Assembly (NCBI GenBank): GCA_902806565.1
Contig: CADCXA010000059.1
Coordinates: 898,577-962,576 of the forward strand
Reading direction: 5' to 3'
Source of the DNA: Hypoxylon rubiginosum
Taxonomy: Eukaryota > Ascomycota > Sordariomycetes > Xylariales > Hypoxylaceae
Length of the DNA stretch: 64,000 nt
The notes under the pieces are model-generated. The model was not told where the DNA came from. It saw only the letters and a program-made list of their open reading frames with translations, and made no database searches. Position numbers and translations under genes: made by a program. This document shows, one piece after another, positions 44,534 through 56,160 of the stretch; the stretch's first letter is position 1, and each line of letters opens with the position of its first letter.

Positions 44534-47500
44534 TCACACGCCGCAGCTAACGGCGTCGTCCCGTAAGGCGTCGAGCAGGGCCCTCGCCGTCTCCTTGTCC
44601 GCCCCGCCCTGGCCGTGCATGTTGTGCACCGCGTCCTTCATCTCCTCGTCGCTCCACGCCCTCTCGATCCAGTCGTCCTCCCCCAGCCCGCCGACGCCGA
44701 CGCAGCCGCCGCCGCCGCCGCCGCCCGCGCCCTGGCCCTCGTACATGGCCTGGTCCGCGCTCGGGTCCGAGGCCAGCCCGTACGCGGCGAGGACCTCGCT
44801 CGTCAGGTGGTCCAGGCTGAGCGTGCTGTTGCCGAACACGCCCGACATGTCGATGTCGCCGGCATGGCTCATGCCGGCGGCGTTGGACCCGTCCAGGTGC
44901 GGATCGGAGGAGGACCCGCTTGCGTTGCCGTCGAAAGAGTTGGGCGAGTTCGACTCCTCGTCCGAGGATAGCGAGTGCACGGTGCCGGGTGTTATGTTGA
45001 TGGTCGGGTTCGGCACAAAATACGTTGTCGCCGGCGCCTGCGGGGGCTCCGGAGCGGTAACTGCTTTTCCGCCTGCGACGAGGGCCCTGATCGAGCTGAA
45101 GTCGGCGGCGAACAGCCCTCGCAGGTTCGCTGGAAAGTCCGATTCTTCGACGAGGCGCCCTTTACTGAAACATAGGTCCATGGTCATAGCGAGACGCAAG
45201 TAGTAGCCCGGTTGGGAGGCGAGTATGTCGGTCCAGTCCGATATGGATGGATGCTTGCCGTCATTGCAGAGGCTTGAGAATCCGATGCCGGAACTGGCCG
45301 GGGCGTCTAGCTGGGCTAAGTTGATAATGTGCCGGATGGTCTCGCTGATGTAGTCGACGCCGTCATATTGCGGCTGGTACGTTTTCATAGCTTCGATAAG
45401 GATGTTGAGGCGGTGCTGCTTGGCCGCCAGATGAGGATCCGCGCCTGCTGGGCCGTTCTTATTCTTGTTTTGAGATGATAGTTTGACATCGATGATGTGG
45501 AGGACAAGAGGCAACGCGGTGCACGCAACACTAGAACAAGTTAGCCAGCTTCATGAGTAGCAAGAAACTGCTCTTGAAACTCACGCGCTAATTGGTAGCC
45601 ATCGAGCAAGGCGTAGTTGGATAAGCTCTTTGAGACATTCGGTTACGCTGCATGCTGCGTCCTGAAGCTCGTGTCTGTTTTCGTAAATGTTGGAGAACTC
45701 GCGAAGGCTGCTGCTTAAATTTGGTGAGGTGCAGGCTACAGCCAGCTGTAAAACTTCATGATGGCAAAGGGCTGCTCTGGCAGAACTGCGGCAAAGCGTA
45801 AGCGATCATATTCACATGAGTCGCCATTCGGAATGAAACCTACTGGTAGTGCATGTACATCAAGTTGGTGTATAAAATCACCGAGTCGTGTTGGAATTGC
45901 TTGCTGTTCGCGGTGGTCATCCTCGGTGTGCTCCCGCCGCCGAACATCGGGAATCGGAGTGCTGCTCCCTTGTACCAACTTCTCAAAGCCGCTTTGCATT
46001 CTTTCAGTTTGGTGGGCCCTTCTGAGCCCAGCTGTCTATCCCAGCCGGGAACGTCGTCCAGGGGGAATACTAGGGTGACGAGATCAGTCAAGGCCGAACA
46101 GAGCTCCCCGAGTTGGACAAATATCTCAATGAGACATCGCTTAGTTTCCGCGTTGTATACTTTCGACCGGTCAATCTCGTCAGCTAGATCGGTGTATCCA
46201 AGGCCGGTGTTCGCTTCGAGATCGAAATGCGACCGTGATATCTGGAGACTCCGCCGCACGCCGAGGGCTAAGATGCGGTCACGGATAATGCAGCACCACC
46301 ATAACCGCTTTAATACGTTCTGTTTCTTATGCTGCACTGGGTCAGTAGCCGCCGAGAAAGTCGGCTTGATCGCGTAGAGGTGGGCGTCGGAGCTCTTCGC
46401 GTTCTGTATCGCAATGCCGAGCCACGAGCTGTTCAGCTTCTTAGAAGCCAGCGACCAGTTTGTGGCCCAGAAAGAAAGAAGCAGGGCGGTTTGCGCCAGG
46501 TCTATTAAAGATGTCTCGGTATCGAAATCGAATAATAGCTGACCCCCTGTGAGTAAAACGCCAAATTGTGGGGGTGGCGTTACCCTTACCTTCGTACGTC
46601 TGTAGAAAGTTGCCCTGGCGGCACGAATGCTGGGAAACCCCAAGGCCTTGATACTGCTTTTCGAAACAAACTGGAAGACTCGGTCAGTCGTTTCTAGTCA
46701 TTATCTGGTGTCGCCTGACTCACATTGCAAGACGAGAATAGGAGCGCCTGGAAAAAGACCAGAGATATCTTGTCGGTTGACCCCTCGGGCGTTTCGCCAC
46801 AATACATATCCCAAAAGTCACCTTCGTTAACCACGGGCATGATTGGATGAATATGCAGGAAGTACTGCTGCACGAATTCGTCTAGAATCGCTCTGGTCGG
46901 AATTCGAAGACAGCCTTGCGACTCTAGATAGTTGACGTCTTGGGGCATGATGTTGTGAATATTGCTGATGCGGAGGAATGGGTAGTAAGAATATGTGATA
47001 TCCGCATTGATCGCAATGCGTTGGTCTCCTACCCAGAGAGGTATCTCGGGCGACACGAAGGAATTAAATGTGTTCAACGGTAATGTCGTCGTTTCTAAAT
47101 TTTCGGTTAAATCTAGTCAACTCCTTTCTACGAATGAAAAAAAAAAAAAAAAAAAACACTCACCTTGGGCTGTTGGAGTAGGACTAGCAATTCTATTGCT
47201 ACCAAGTTGGTCGTTCAATTCGTTTGCTACATGCTGCTGAGGCAATCCAGTCCATCCTATCTCGACCTCCGGACTTGTCTGGTTTTCGGGGCGGTTAGGC
47301 ATGTCTTGTGAGGCGGCGTTACACTCGCTTTCAGCTCTAAGCGAGGGCACCTCTCCATTGTTTCGCGAATTCACCACATCCTCCGAGGTTCGGCCATGGC
47401 TACATTCGTCCTCCGCGTAAGGGGGAAATGATGCCTGTGTATTATCGTTCTCGCGCTGGCCTCTTCTACTAGACTTTAGTGTGAGTGCGAAAGAGTAGAT

Positions 47501-47746
47501 GTTAAAATCTAAGGGGTGGTGGGAGACTCACAACCTGGACGCTCGCCCGGTCACCACGCAGGTCTCGTTGTCGAGATAACAGTTCATACACGGCCTACCG
47601 CGCTGAGAGACGTCGCATCTCACTTTGCGGCTCCTACACGACAGACAGGCCTTGGGCGCTCTCTTGCGCATCTTAGCCGACGACTTTGGCTTGGGCTCCA
47701 TAGTCTCAGCACTGGCCGAAGACATCGTGACAGGCGCAAAGTCCAT
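44534..47746 (-). CDS. Zn2Cys6 transcription factor with fungal_trans domain
   Basis: This is a fungal binuclear-zinc-cluster transcription factor, nuclear, about 960 aa. Seven exons: 47746-47532, 47468-47164, 47112-46724, 46670-46590, 46538-45844, 45785-45585 and 45530-44534 (stop TGA). The introns are 51-63 bp, GT..AG, with consistent phases. The Zn cluster is Cys34, 37, 44, 53, 56 and 63 (ACLSCRSRKVRCDVS, then CMNCYLDNETC), preceded by a basic KMRKRAPKA segment. The fungal-specific transcription factor domain starts near residue 245 (DEFVQQYFLHIHPIMPVV) and runs to about 560, including RAARATFYRRTK, DFDTETSLIDLAQ and LWWCCIIRDR. The C-terminal 250 residues are Ser/Asn-rich and acidic with a Gly-rich run, then DDWIERAWSDEEM, a likely activation region. 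The zinc-cluster wording is like that of the AmdR/CTF1-beta/FarA group (from memory), so a role in amide, amino-acid or fatty-acid catabolism is possible but unproven. The start is uncertain: ATG 47746 is preferred, but an in-frame ATG at 47881 would add 45 residues. The donor of intron 1 could also be 4 bases off. Confidence 0.9.
46539..46589 (-). other. TF intron 4, length divisible by three
   Basis: This 51-bp intron (GTAAGG donor, GGGTCAG acceptor) contains no in-frame stop, so retention would insert 17 residues (VRVTPPPQF and so on) between FYRRTK and LLFDFDTE. Family members run straight through FYRRTK-LLFDFD, so splicing is the expected state. Confidence 0.8.
47113..47163 (-). other. 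TF intron 2 with (T)20 tract
   Basis: This 51-bp intron has a GTGAGT donor. On the coding strand it carries a run of 20 T (plus-strand A run 47137-47156), then a CTAG acceptor. The acceptor is fixed by phase and by the TGA just upstream of it; the joined protein reads TAQ-DLTENLE. Confidence 0.8.
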
Positions 47747-48473
47747 GGTTTCTCGACGACGGGAGCTTCTACATCGGAGGAAAATCGTGGGTGAAAGGGA
47801 GAAAGAGAGAAAGCGGCCCCAGGAATTGGAGAAGTTCGTGGGGTTGTGGGGTATACTCCATAGACCTTCAAGTAGAGGCATCTAGGTGCCCTTGGCGACC
47901 TCGATTGTAGTAGGCCCCGGTCATTGTACGGACTCGAAAGGAAAGATAGCTCAAACTAGGGATCAGCACCGCCGCTGAGCTAAGGCAAATGCAGGGACTC
48001 GCGCGAAATGCGGCACCGCAGCTCGATCCCGCTAGTATGGATCACAGGAACAAGATACAGGACGGCCATGCGGTGTGCTTCCTCGGAGTAGCCGGAGAGT
48101 TCTCACAAAGAGGCCCCAATGATGGCATCTTGCGAGACGGTGAGGTCCCGTCCCGTGGCCAGCTGTCCATTCAATCGGAACGAGATGACCGAATCAAAAG
48201 AAGTTCCGACGTCCCGAAAACGTATTATCCATGGATGTTGTGCAATGCAGCTGTCATTTCTTCCGGGTTTTGTCCATAATCGATGGAACAATGGGACATT
48301 TTGCAGTAGATAGGGTCCCTTGGGTCCTACGCCCAGACGCCTCAGAAAGATGGAGGAGGGTATATCGTAAGCAAGTGGTTGCAACTTGGAGAAATAACCG
48401 CGGCAATAGGCTTCGGCAATAATATCGCCCGTCCGTCGATCTCCATCTATCTCCATCCATCTCCATCTCCAAT
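47747..48473. other. Upstream region of the TF, unresolved frames
   Basis: It should contain the TF promoter and leader. On the minus strand a frame is open from 48456 to 48106 and, past a single TGA (48103-48105), continues to about 47985. The combined 150 or so codons have no motif I recognise (part reads FRLNGQLATGRDLTVSQDA). It may be a decayed gene with one stop or chance; I give it no function. Confidence 0.3.
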
Positions 48474-48929
48474 CTATACAACATCAAAACAAGATGCATC
48501 TCCGATCTTGCCACGATGACTCTCGCTCGATTTGGCAAATGCAACAACTTTTACTTTCTTGTCAAATGTGACAGAACTATCAAGTATCAAGTGATCTATT
48601 AGTGACGCAAGAAGGTGAAGTCTTTGGTTCAGAAAAGCATAGAGGTCGTACAGCTTGACAGTTCGTGAAGCTTCGCCGCCGACTTTTCCCCACACCGAAA
48701 TTCCTCCGATACCGACAAGGTGTTCCCCTTTTTCTTTATTTCCGAGGAATCGAAACGAGATTTCTAGTCTTTGATAAGAGGCGCATATATGAGCCTGTAC
48801 TTTCTTTGAAGTAGGAAACTCATCAAAGCAATAGATGCGTGTGCATCGTAGCAATAGGGTTGTCGCAACATGAAAGTTCTTAACCTTACGCAAGCTCCTT
48901 ATAACCAGCAGCTCCCGAAGGTTACACAA
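48474..48929 (-). CDS. Uncertain 151-codon ORF, unknown
   Basis: An uninterrupted minus-strand frame of 151 codons starts with ATG and has no recognisable domain, signal or membrane segment. Lys, Leu and Ser are common. It lies in otherwise unassigned DNA 0.7 kb upstream of the TF. In DNA of balanced composition such a frame can occur by chance, and no intron or neighbour supports it. Confidence 0.18.
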   Translation of the reverse strand: MCNLRELLVIRSLRKVKNFHVATTLLLRCTRIYCFDEFPTSKKVQAHICASYQRLEISFRFLGNKEKGEHLVGIGGISVWGKVGGEASRTVKLYDLYAFLNQRLHLLASLIDHLILDSSVTFDKKVKVVAFAKSSESHRGKIGDASCFDVV

Positions 48930-49845
48930 CCCCCTTTTAAAGCCCCCTTTACGTCACGATATCTTCTATAGTTTCAGAGGAACTTGAACATGTAAATTTG
49001 CTATTGACCTAAGTTGTAGACTCTGAGAACCTTGTCTCTAGTTACGAAAATGCTCTTACCCAAATAAAAATTACCAATTGAGCTGAAAGGTCAAGCCTTA
49101 TTATGGGTAGGTACTGTACCTACATAAATTTGCGGATATTAATTTATATTAATTTCGAAAAGGCTAACATGCTGTTCCTCCTTTATTAATATAGTTCACA
49201 TATTAAATATTCCTATCCAATAGACCAGTCCCTACCTACCTAGTTTGACTTATAGGCTTCAGAAGTTGCACATCTAGTTGTCAACCTAAGCGAACAATTT
49301 GCCTTAGCGATATCTCCGGGGTGTCGGATGTGGCAACAAAGGGCATCTTAGTTCTGGAGCTGCAGAGAGGCGTATATATGAAGTGTCAAGAATATATAGG
49401 TTGTCTATTTTAAATCATAATTCATTCAAGGCAGAAAGTTTAGCCCTTTAATGTCTTTCACTCTTTCATCAGCCTAGAACAATATGCCTTGGGAGCTAGA
49501 CCAGAAAAAAGCAATTTGCTTGCCCCTCCTTGAAAGACAGACGATGTCTTCAAGTACTACCTCCAATTGCGCGGCTGATCATTTCCCCACGCTCCAGGAA
49601 ATGAGGGAGTAATGCTCCATTGACACTGCTCAATGCTAGTGCTAGTTCGGGGTCTGTGTCCGCTTTCTCCGCATGGATTCAGTACTGCTCATCGCCACTA
49701 ACGAGGTGGATGGCATAAAGCAAGACTAGAAAGATTATCTTTTTTATTCTTCTTCTTCAAAAAAGGAAAGACCAAAATCGTAAGCCTATGCGAGGCCCCG
49801 TTACTCCGAGTGAGATACGAGATAATGATGCAGAAATTCGATGGT
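48930..49845. other. Intergenic, no gene seen
   Basis: Moderately AT-rich DNA, but without the TpA saturation of the large blocks, lies between the TF upstream region and the P450 pseudogene. A short patch near 49135-49205 (AATTTATATTAATTTC-like) is more AT-rich. A minus-strand frame at 49698-49919 overlaps the P450 3' end in another register and is not a gene. Confidence 0.4.
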
Positions 49846-51490
49846 TTACATGCTACCCCTATCTCTCCGTCGTATCCTCGCCGGAACCTTACCAGCTGGA
49901 TGAGATACACCAGTCCCAAAACCAGTGACTGTCGAGTCCTCCTGCACGTTCCTACCCTCCTTTAGTATCTCGCAGTCAAACAGGCTCACCATCAAAGCGG
50001 TCGTTAGTAGTACCTAGCGTTTCGCAAAGTGCCGGCCGGGGTAAAGTCGCGGCCCGCCGCCGTAGGGTATCCAAGATCCTTCGAGTTCTTTCGTCGAGAT
50101 TGTTGGGGACGAAGTAGTAGTATCGTGCGGTTGTGTATCACCATGGCCACCTTTTTGATGGATATTTGAGGATTTGAGGAATCTTCCAATCCAGAATTGG
50201 TCAACGAGGTGCTCGTTCTCCGAGTCGGCTCCATGCTTTGGAATCCATGTGTGCCACTGTCGTCGCCGTGACGATGACATTCCGTCTGGGTATGATCCAA
50301 TCGCGGATGTTCATGTCAACCCTGTCCGGCATCCTGATGATGTAAAAGTGCATTCTGAGGCGCAGGGTCTCGGCATAGGCGGCTTGAAGGATTGGCAAGC
50401 GATCGATATCGAACCGGGTACGGCCGTCCGCACCTTTGAGCGCACAGGCGTCAACCTCGGCCCTCACGCTAGCAAGCAGCTCCGGGTCACGACATATCTC
50501 AAAGATGGTCCATGATGCGGCAGTGATGGAGTTTCTTGCCCTGTGCGAAAAATTAGCTCTGGGCAGTTTTAACCTGCAGGTGCAAGCTTACGCCCATATT
50601 GCTCCAACATCCTAGGATGCGATAGCGGCGTAGTCGAAACCGTCCATTTCGAGAAACATTTCTTGACTATCCCGGAAGAAGTTGCTCCCCCAGAATGGGT
50701 CATCGCCGTCGGCACCGACGGCTGAGTCATCGTAGTGGTCTCTCGCGTGCTGTTGCTAAATTTTCACGGCGTCCAACACCCTCTTCCGAGCCGCGGAAGC
50801 CCTTCGAGCGAGGAACCAAGGGATCCCTATGAATTAGATCAGCGAAGTATGCCGACGTATGCTTCCCAATGCCGTACCTTGAAGGTAAATCTGTAAGTTG
50901 CGGTCAAAGTCCTAATAGTCCTAAAGGAAGTGCGGATTCAGGCCCAAGAGGTAGGGGCCGCAGAGAGCATTAAAGATCGAGACCGCGGCCTCATCTCCAA
51001 CGACCTTCATCAAGTCCGCATGATAACCCCAGTCGGGCCCTACGCAGTCATGTAGACCATGGAATTGCTGCGCGATATTGTCTGCGAACCTATTCCAAAA
51101 TGGCAACAGCCCTTACTCTTCCAGAAATTTATTTAAAGACTGATGCACATGGTAGTCAATACGGTTACGGGCCCCTACCGTGCTTACGATATGAGGTACA
51201 TGGCCACCGCCGGAGTCTTTCTTGTCGTACAGGATCAGTGCCTTGGCTGGTAAGCCGAAAGCGTATTCGAGAATTGACGTGCACGCCCAAGAGCCCTTAA
51301 AGAAGGCTTTGACAGTCTCCGGTCCGCGGACGACGTAGAATTCTTGCGTGAGAATCTTGACTTGAACTGGGTGCACACTCTGGAAGAAGTTACTACGACG
51401 AGTTAGTCGCGGCAATGGGCAGGCCACAGTCACACGGTCCGCTTACTCTGGACTCAATACGAAGGCTCTCGGATCTCCGCTGTAAATTTA
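49846..51490 (-). pseudogene. Cytochrome P450 pseudogene, RIP-damaged
   Basis: This is a haem monooxygenase gene now broken. It can be followed from about residue 50 of the ancestral protein to its C-terminus (stop TAA at 49846-49848). Introns still recognisable are 51446-51380, 50877-50827 and 50591-50541. Landmarks in order are HPVQVKILTQEFYVV; LLPFWNRFADNIAQQ; NALCGPYLLGLNPHF; an I-helix IWAARNSITAASW (Asn-Ser in place of the usual acidic-Thr pair, as in CYP7/CYP8-like enzymes); the K-helix ETLR; DQFWIGRF; and the haem loop YGGGPRLYPGRHFAKR. In-frame stops lie at 51113-51115, 50921-50923, 50912-50914, 50756-50758, 50612-50614 and 50014-50016, and a one-base frameshift lies near 50228. The haem-binding Cys is Tyr (codon 50043-50041). 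All these point changes fit CpA-to-TpA mutation on one strand or the other. The 5' end is lost at the AT-rich boundary. It is non-functional; the ancestral substrate is unknown. Confidence 0.9.
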
Positions 51491-51491
51491 C

Positions 51492-51570
51492 GCTAAACCG
51501 CCAAAGTGATAAAAGTGCCAAGTTCGCCAAATCCGCCAAACTTGCTAAACCTGCAAAATAAGCTAAAACC
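51492..51570. repeat. 9-bp minisatellite at isochore edge
   Basis: GCYAAA recurs at 51492, 51500, 51508, 51517, 51526, 51535, 51544, 51553 and 51562, with spacing 8, 8, then 9 bases throughout. Towards the AT-rich side the units change from GCCAAA to GCTAAA and GCAAAA. It sits where the P450 pseudogene meets the AT-rich block. Read on the minus strand it encodes a short period-3 peptide (ASLADLANLALLS), which may be chance. Confidence 0.7.
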
Positions 51571-51732
51571 ATAATATATATAATTCTTATATTATATAAA
51601 TACACTAGGTTTTTAATAAATTAATATATTTTATTAATTTAAATTATAAAAAACTTATAATAATTAATTATAATTATATTTAAATTTAAAATTAAGCTTA
51701 TTATATTTATAAAATATTTATAATAATATTTA

Positions 51733-51866
51733 AATTATTATAAAATTATTATTAAATTATTATTAAATTATTATTAAGTTATAATTAAATTATTATTAAA
51801 TTATAATTAAGTTATTATTAAATTATAATTAAATTATTATTAAATTATATTTAAATTATAATTAAA
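51733..51866. repeat. 12-bp tandem repeat (TTATTATTAAAT)
   Basis: About eleven head-to-tail units of TTATTATTAAAT, with TTATAATTAAAT and AAGT variants, begin about 160 bases inside the right AT-rich block. The unit resembles the one near 6425-6485. Confidence 0.75.
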
Positions 51867-54800
51867 TTAAGGTTTTTATATTATAAAATATATAAAATAT
51901 TATATTAAAAATTTTTAAAGTTTTTAATTAAATTAATAGTTTTAATAATATAGTTTATTATATATTAAATAATAATTTCCTTATTTATTTTAATTTTAAT
52001 ATTTTAATTATTATATATTAAAACTTTTTAAGTTTTTATTATTTAAATAAAATTATAAATTTATTATTTTTAAAGTTTAAATAAAAAATATATAATTTTT
52101 ATAATTTAAATAAAAAACTTAATTTATTAATATTAAAAAAAATATAAGTTAAATTTATTTATATATAAAATTTTAATATTAAAATAATATAATAATTTTT
52201 TAATTTATAATTTTATTATTTAAATAATAAGTTTTATATATATATATAATTAAATTTAAAAGTTATATATTAAAAAATTAATTAGTTTTTTTTTATAATT
52301 TATATAGTTTATTAATTAAAATAAATTAAAGTTTTTATTATAATTTTAAAAATTTATTTAAAAATAACTAGTTATAAAAATTTAAAACCTTAAAATATAA
52401 ATTTATAAATATAAATAAAATAATTATTATAAATAAATATTATTTATATTTAATTTATTTTTTATTTTAATAAATACTAGATAAAAAAAAGTATTAAATA
52501 TTATATAAAATATTATTATAAAATATTTTATTAATAAAAATATTAATATTATAAAATAATAATATTATTATAAAACCATTTAAATAAAAAAAAAAACTAA
52601 AATATTATTATATAAAAAATAATAAACTTAATAACTATAAATGTTTTTATATATATAAAAATAATAAATAAAAAAGTTTATTAAATAAAAAAATTTATTA
52701 TATTTATTTTTAATATTTTTAATAATATAAATATTTAATATTATTATTTTAAAAGTTATAACTTTTTAAATAATAAAAGCTAAGTTTTTATAATAAAACT
52801 TTAATTTTAATAAATATAAAAAACCTTTAAACTTATATATTAATATTATAATAATTAATATTTAAGAAATTTTAATTTTAAAAAAATTAATATAAATCGT
52901 TATAAAAAATAAACTAATAATAACTTAAATAACATTTTAAACTTTATATATTAAATATAAGCTTATTAAAAAAAAACCTATAAAAACAATTAAATTATTA
53001 TTATATATATTTTTATAGTTTAATTTATAAAATATTTAAAATATATTTAAAATAAGATTTTTTTTTTATAATTTAAAATAAATAATTTAATTATAACTTT
53101 ATATATAATATATTTTTAAAAAAATTTATAAAAACTAGATTATTTTTATTTATTATAATATTAAATATATTATTAAAAAAAACTTTTATTATAATAAACT
53201 AAAAAAAGTTATATAAATTTTAAAAAACTAATAAAATTAAAACTTTTAATAAATAAAAATAATAATTTTTATTATTTAATATTTATTTACTTAATATTTA
53301 TTTACTTAAATATATATTTAAATATTAATATTTTAAATAATAAAATAATATTTAATAAGCTAAATAAATATTTATTTAAATAAAAAATAATTAATAATTA
53401 AAATAACTATTTTTATTATTTTAATAACTTTATATTATAAATATATACTTAAAGAATAAGTAATTTATAATTACTATAAAAAATAATATATAAATCTTTA
53501 ATATTTTTTAAATTTATTTCTTTATTTTTAAAATATTTAATAAATAATTATATAATTATATTTATTTTACTTTTATTTATTTTTTTACTTTATTTAATTA
53601 AACTACGTATTATATTATCCTGTTATATAAAAACTTATTAAATATTAATATTAGTTTTTTTTTATCCTTTTTATATTATTTTAAATAATTTTTTAAACTA
53701 ATATATTTATTAAAATATAAACGGTTTTTATTTTTAATAAGCTTTAATAAATATTACACTAGTTATTTATTATAAATCTATTATATTTTTAAGATTAAAA
53801 AACTATTAAAATTATATCTACGTATTAACTTTTTTAATTAATATGTTAATTTTAATAATAAAAAATTAAAAATTAAATTTATAATATAATTTTTTATTTT
53901 TATATTATTTAAATTTATTTAAAGTTTATTAATATAGTTAGTAACTTTATTTTCCTATTATTTAATAATATAAATATTTTATAAATAAATATATTAAATT
54001 ATTTTTTATTATAATAAGTTTTTAAAAATAATATATATTATAATTTAAATATAAAACTAATACTTTTTAAATAAATTTAAATTATATAAACTTTTAAAAT
54101 ATTATTAATAATATAGTATTAATATTAACATTTAATAATATAAATATTAATTTATTTATAATCTAACGATTAATTATATTAATTTAAAAAAAAAGTTATT
54201 ATTATTTAATTTTTATATTATATTAATTTATATAAAGCTTATATAACTTTAAAATACGTACACTTTATAAATATTTTATTTTTATTTTATTTATAAATTA
54301 TATAATTATTTAAAACCTGGTTTATATAACTAATTAATATTATATTTAAACTATAAAAAAAGTTTTAATTTTATAATTTATATAAGTTATTTAAAATTAA
54401 AATTTTAATATAATAATTATTTTAAAATATTAGTTAATTATATTTATAAATAAACTGTTAAATTTATTAATATTATATTATATAATTTTATAAAAATAAG
54501 TATTAATATTTATATAAATTTTAAATCTAATAAAATAAAATTTCTAATATTTATTTATATTTTATAGTTAATTTAGTTTTAAAACTAAAAGAAATTTTTA
54601 TTTTTTATTATAATAAACTTTTTTTTAATTATATTAATAATTTATAACTTTTAAATATATTTAAATATATTTAAATTAAATTATACTTTTAAAAATAAAT
54701 TATTTTATAATTATATATATTAATTTATATATTAAATCTTTTTTTATATTTATTAATATATTTAATTTAAACTTATAATTATAATAAAACTTAATTATAT

Positions 54801-55139
54801 TATTTTTATATTATTTATATTTAGTTAAATTAATAACTTTCCGCTTTATATTATTTTTTAAATAAATTTTAATAAAAAAAATATAATTTATATTAACTTT
54901 TTTAATAAGTTATAAATAATTAAAAATGGTTTTATTATAAAAATTTATACGGAAAAAATAATCTTATATTTATTTGTTTATTCTTTTTTATATTTTATTA
55001 AATTATATTATATTATATTTTATTATATTAATTTATATTAAAAAAACATAATATTAAGTTAATATTAAAAGATTTTTACGTTAAATAATTAATAATTTTA
55101 AAGTAAAATAACCTTATTTTAAAAAATATAAATATATTT

Positions 55140-56160
55140 ATTTAAATATTATTAATATTAATTTTGTTTTTATTAAACTTTTATTAGTTTAAATATTATT
55201 AAAAGATTTATATATTTATATAAATATTATATTTTTATTAAAGTTTTTTAATAATTTTTTAATAAAATAACTAATCTTTTTAATATTATTAAATAATAAC
55301 TTTTTTAAATTTAATAAAATTATATTAAGTTAAATATTAATAAAAAGTTTATAAAATAATATAAATATAATAATTCTTATAAAGTTTTTAAAAAATTATA
55401 ATTTTAAATAGTTGGTTTTTTTTATATTAATAAATAAGAATCTTTTTTTATTAATTAAAATTACATTTAATTAAATATTACTTTAAAATTTTTTAGTTAA
55501 TATAAATATTATAGTTTTATTATAATTTTTAAAAAATTACGTTTTTAAGGAATTAATTCTTTTAATATTATTAAATAAAAATATCTTTAATTTAATTTAA
55601 ATTATATTTAATTAAATATCGCTTTAAAATTCTTTAGTTAATAAAAACATTATATTCTTATTATAATTTCTAAAAAATTACGTTTTTAAATAATTAATTT
55701 TTTTAATATTATTAAGTAAAAATAAATTAGAATTTAATAAAATTATATTTATTTAAATATTAATTAAAAGTTTATAAATTAATATAAATATTATATTTTT
55801 ATTTAAATCTTTAAATAATATTAAGTTTAAATAATATTTCTTTTTAGTATTATTAAATAAAATTTTTTTTATATTTATTTAAATTACTTTTATTTAAATA
55901 TAATTTAAAAATCTATAAAACTATATAAATATTATATTTTTATTAAAACCTTTAAAAAATTAAATTTTAATTAATTAATCCTAACGATATTATTAAATAA
56001 TAATCTTTTTAAATTTGTTAAAACTATAACTACGTTTAAATAAATATCGTTAAAAAGTTTATATATTAATATAAATATTACATTTTTATTAAAGTTTTTA
56101 ACGGATTTTATTTTAAAATAAATAATTTTATTAATACCATTAAATAATTTAATTTTTATA
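55140..56160. repeat. Tandem array, period about 141 bp
   Basis: The marker TAATATTATTAAATAA recurs at 55281, 55422, 55563, 55704, 55845, 55985 and 56132, with small changes. Spacings are 141, 141, 141, 141, 140 and 147. Between markers the order AAATTAT..TTAAATAT..AAAGTTTATA..ATAAATATTATATT..TTTTTAAAAAATTACGTTT is repeated. The units are diverged but collinear and about seven can be followed. The period is a multiple of three, so it could derive from a repeated protein domain (47 residues) or from a satellite. The original sequence is lost to RIP. Confidence 0.75.

Noticed and set aside
44595..45203. 202-codon plus-strand frame opposite the TF last exon
   Set aside because: It is a Pro/Ser-rich shadow of the Gly- and Ser-rich C-terminus on the other strand.
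46694..46724. End of the TF exon 3 frame (residues VSQATPDND) as a real protein terminus
   Set aside because: A GTGAGT donor lies exactly there, and splicing restores the conserved FVSKSSIKALGFPS continuation.
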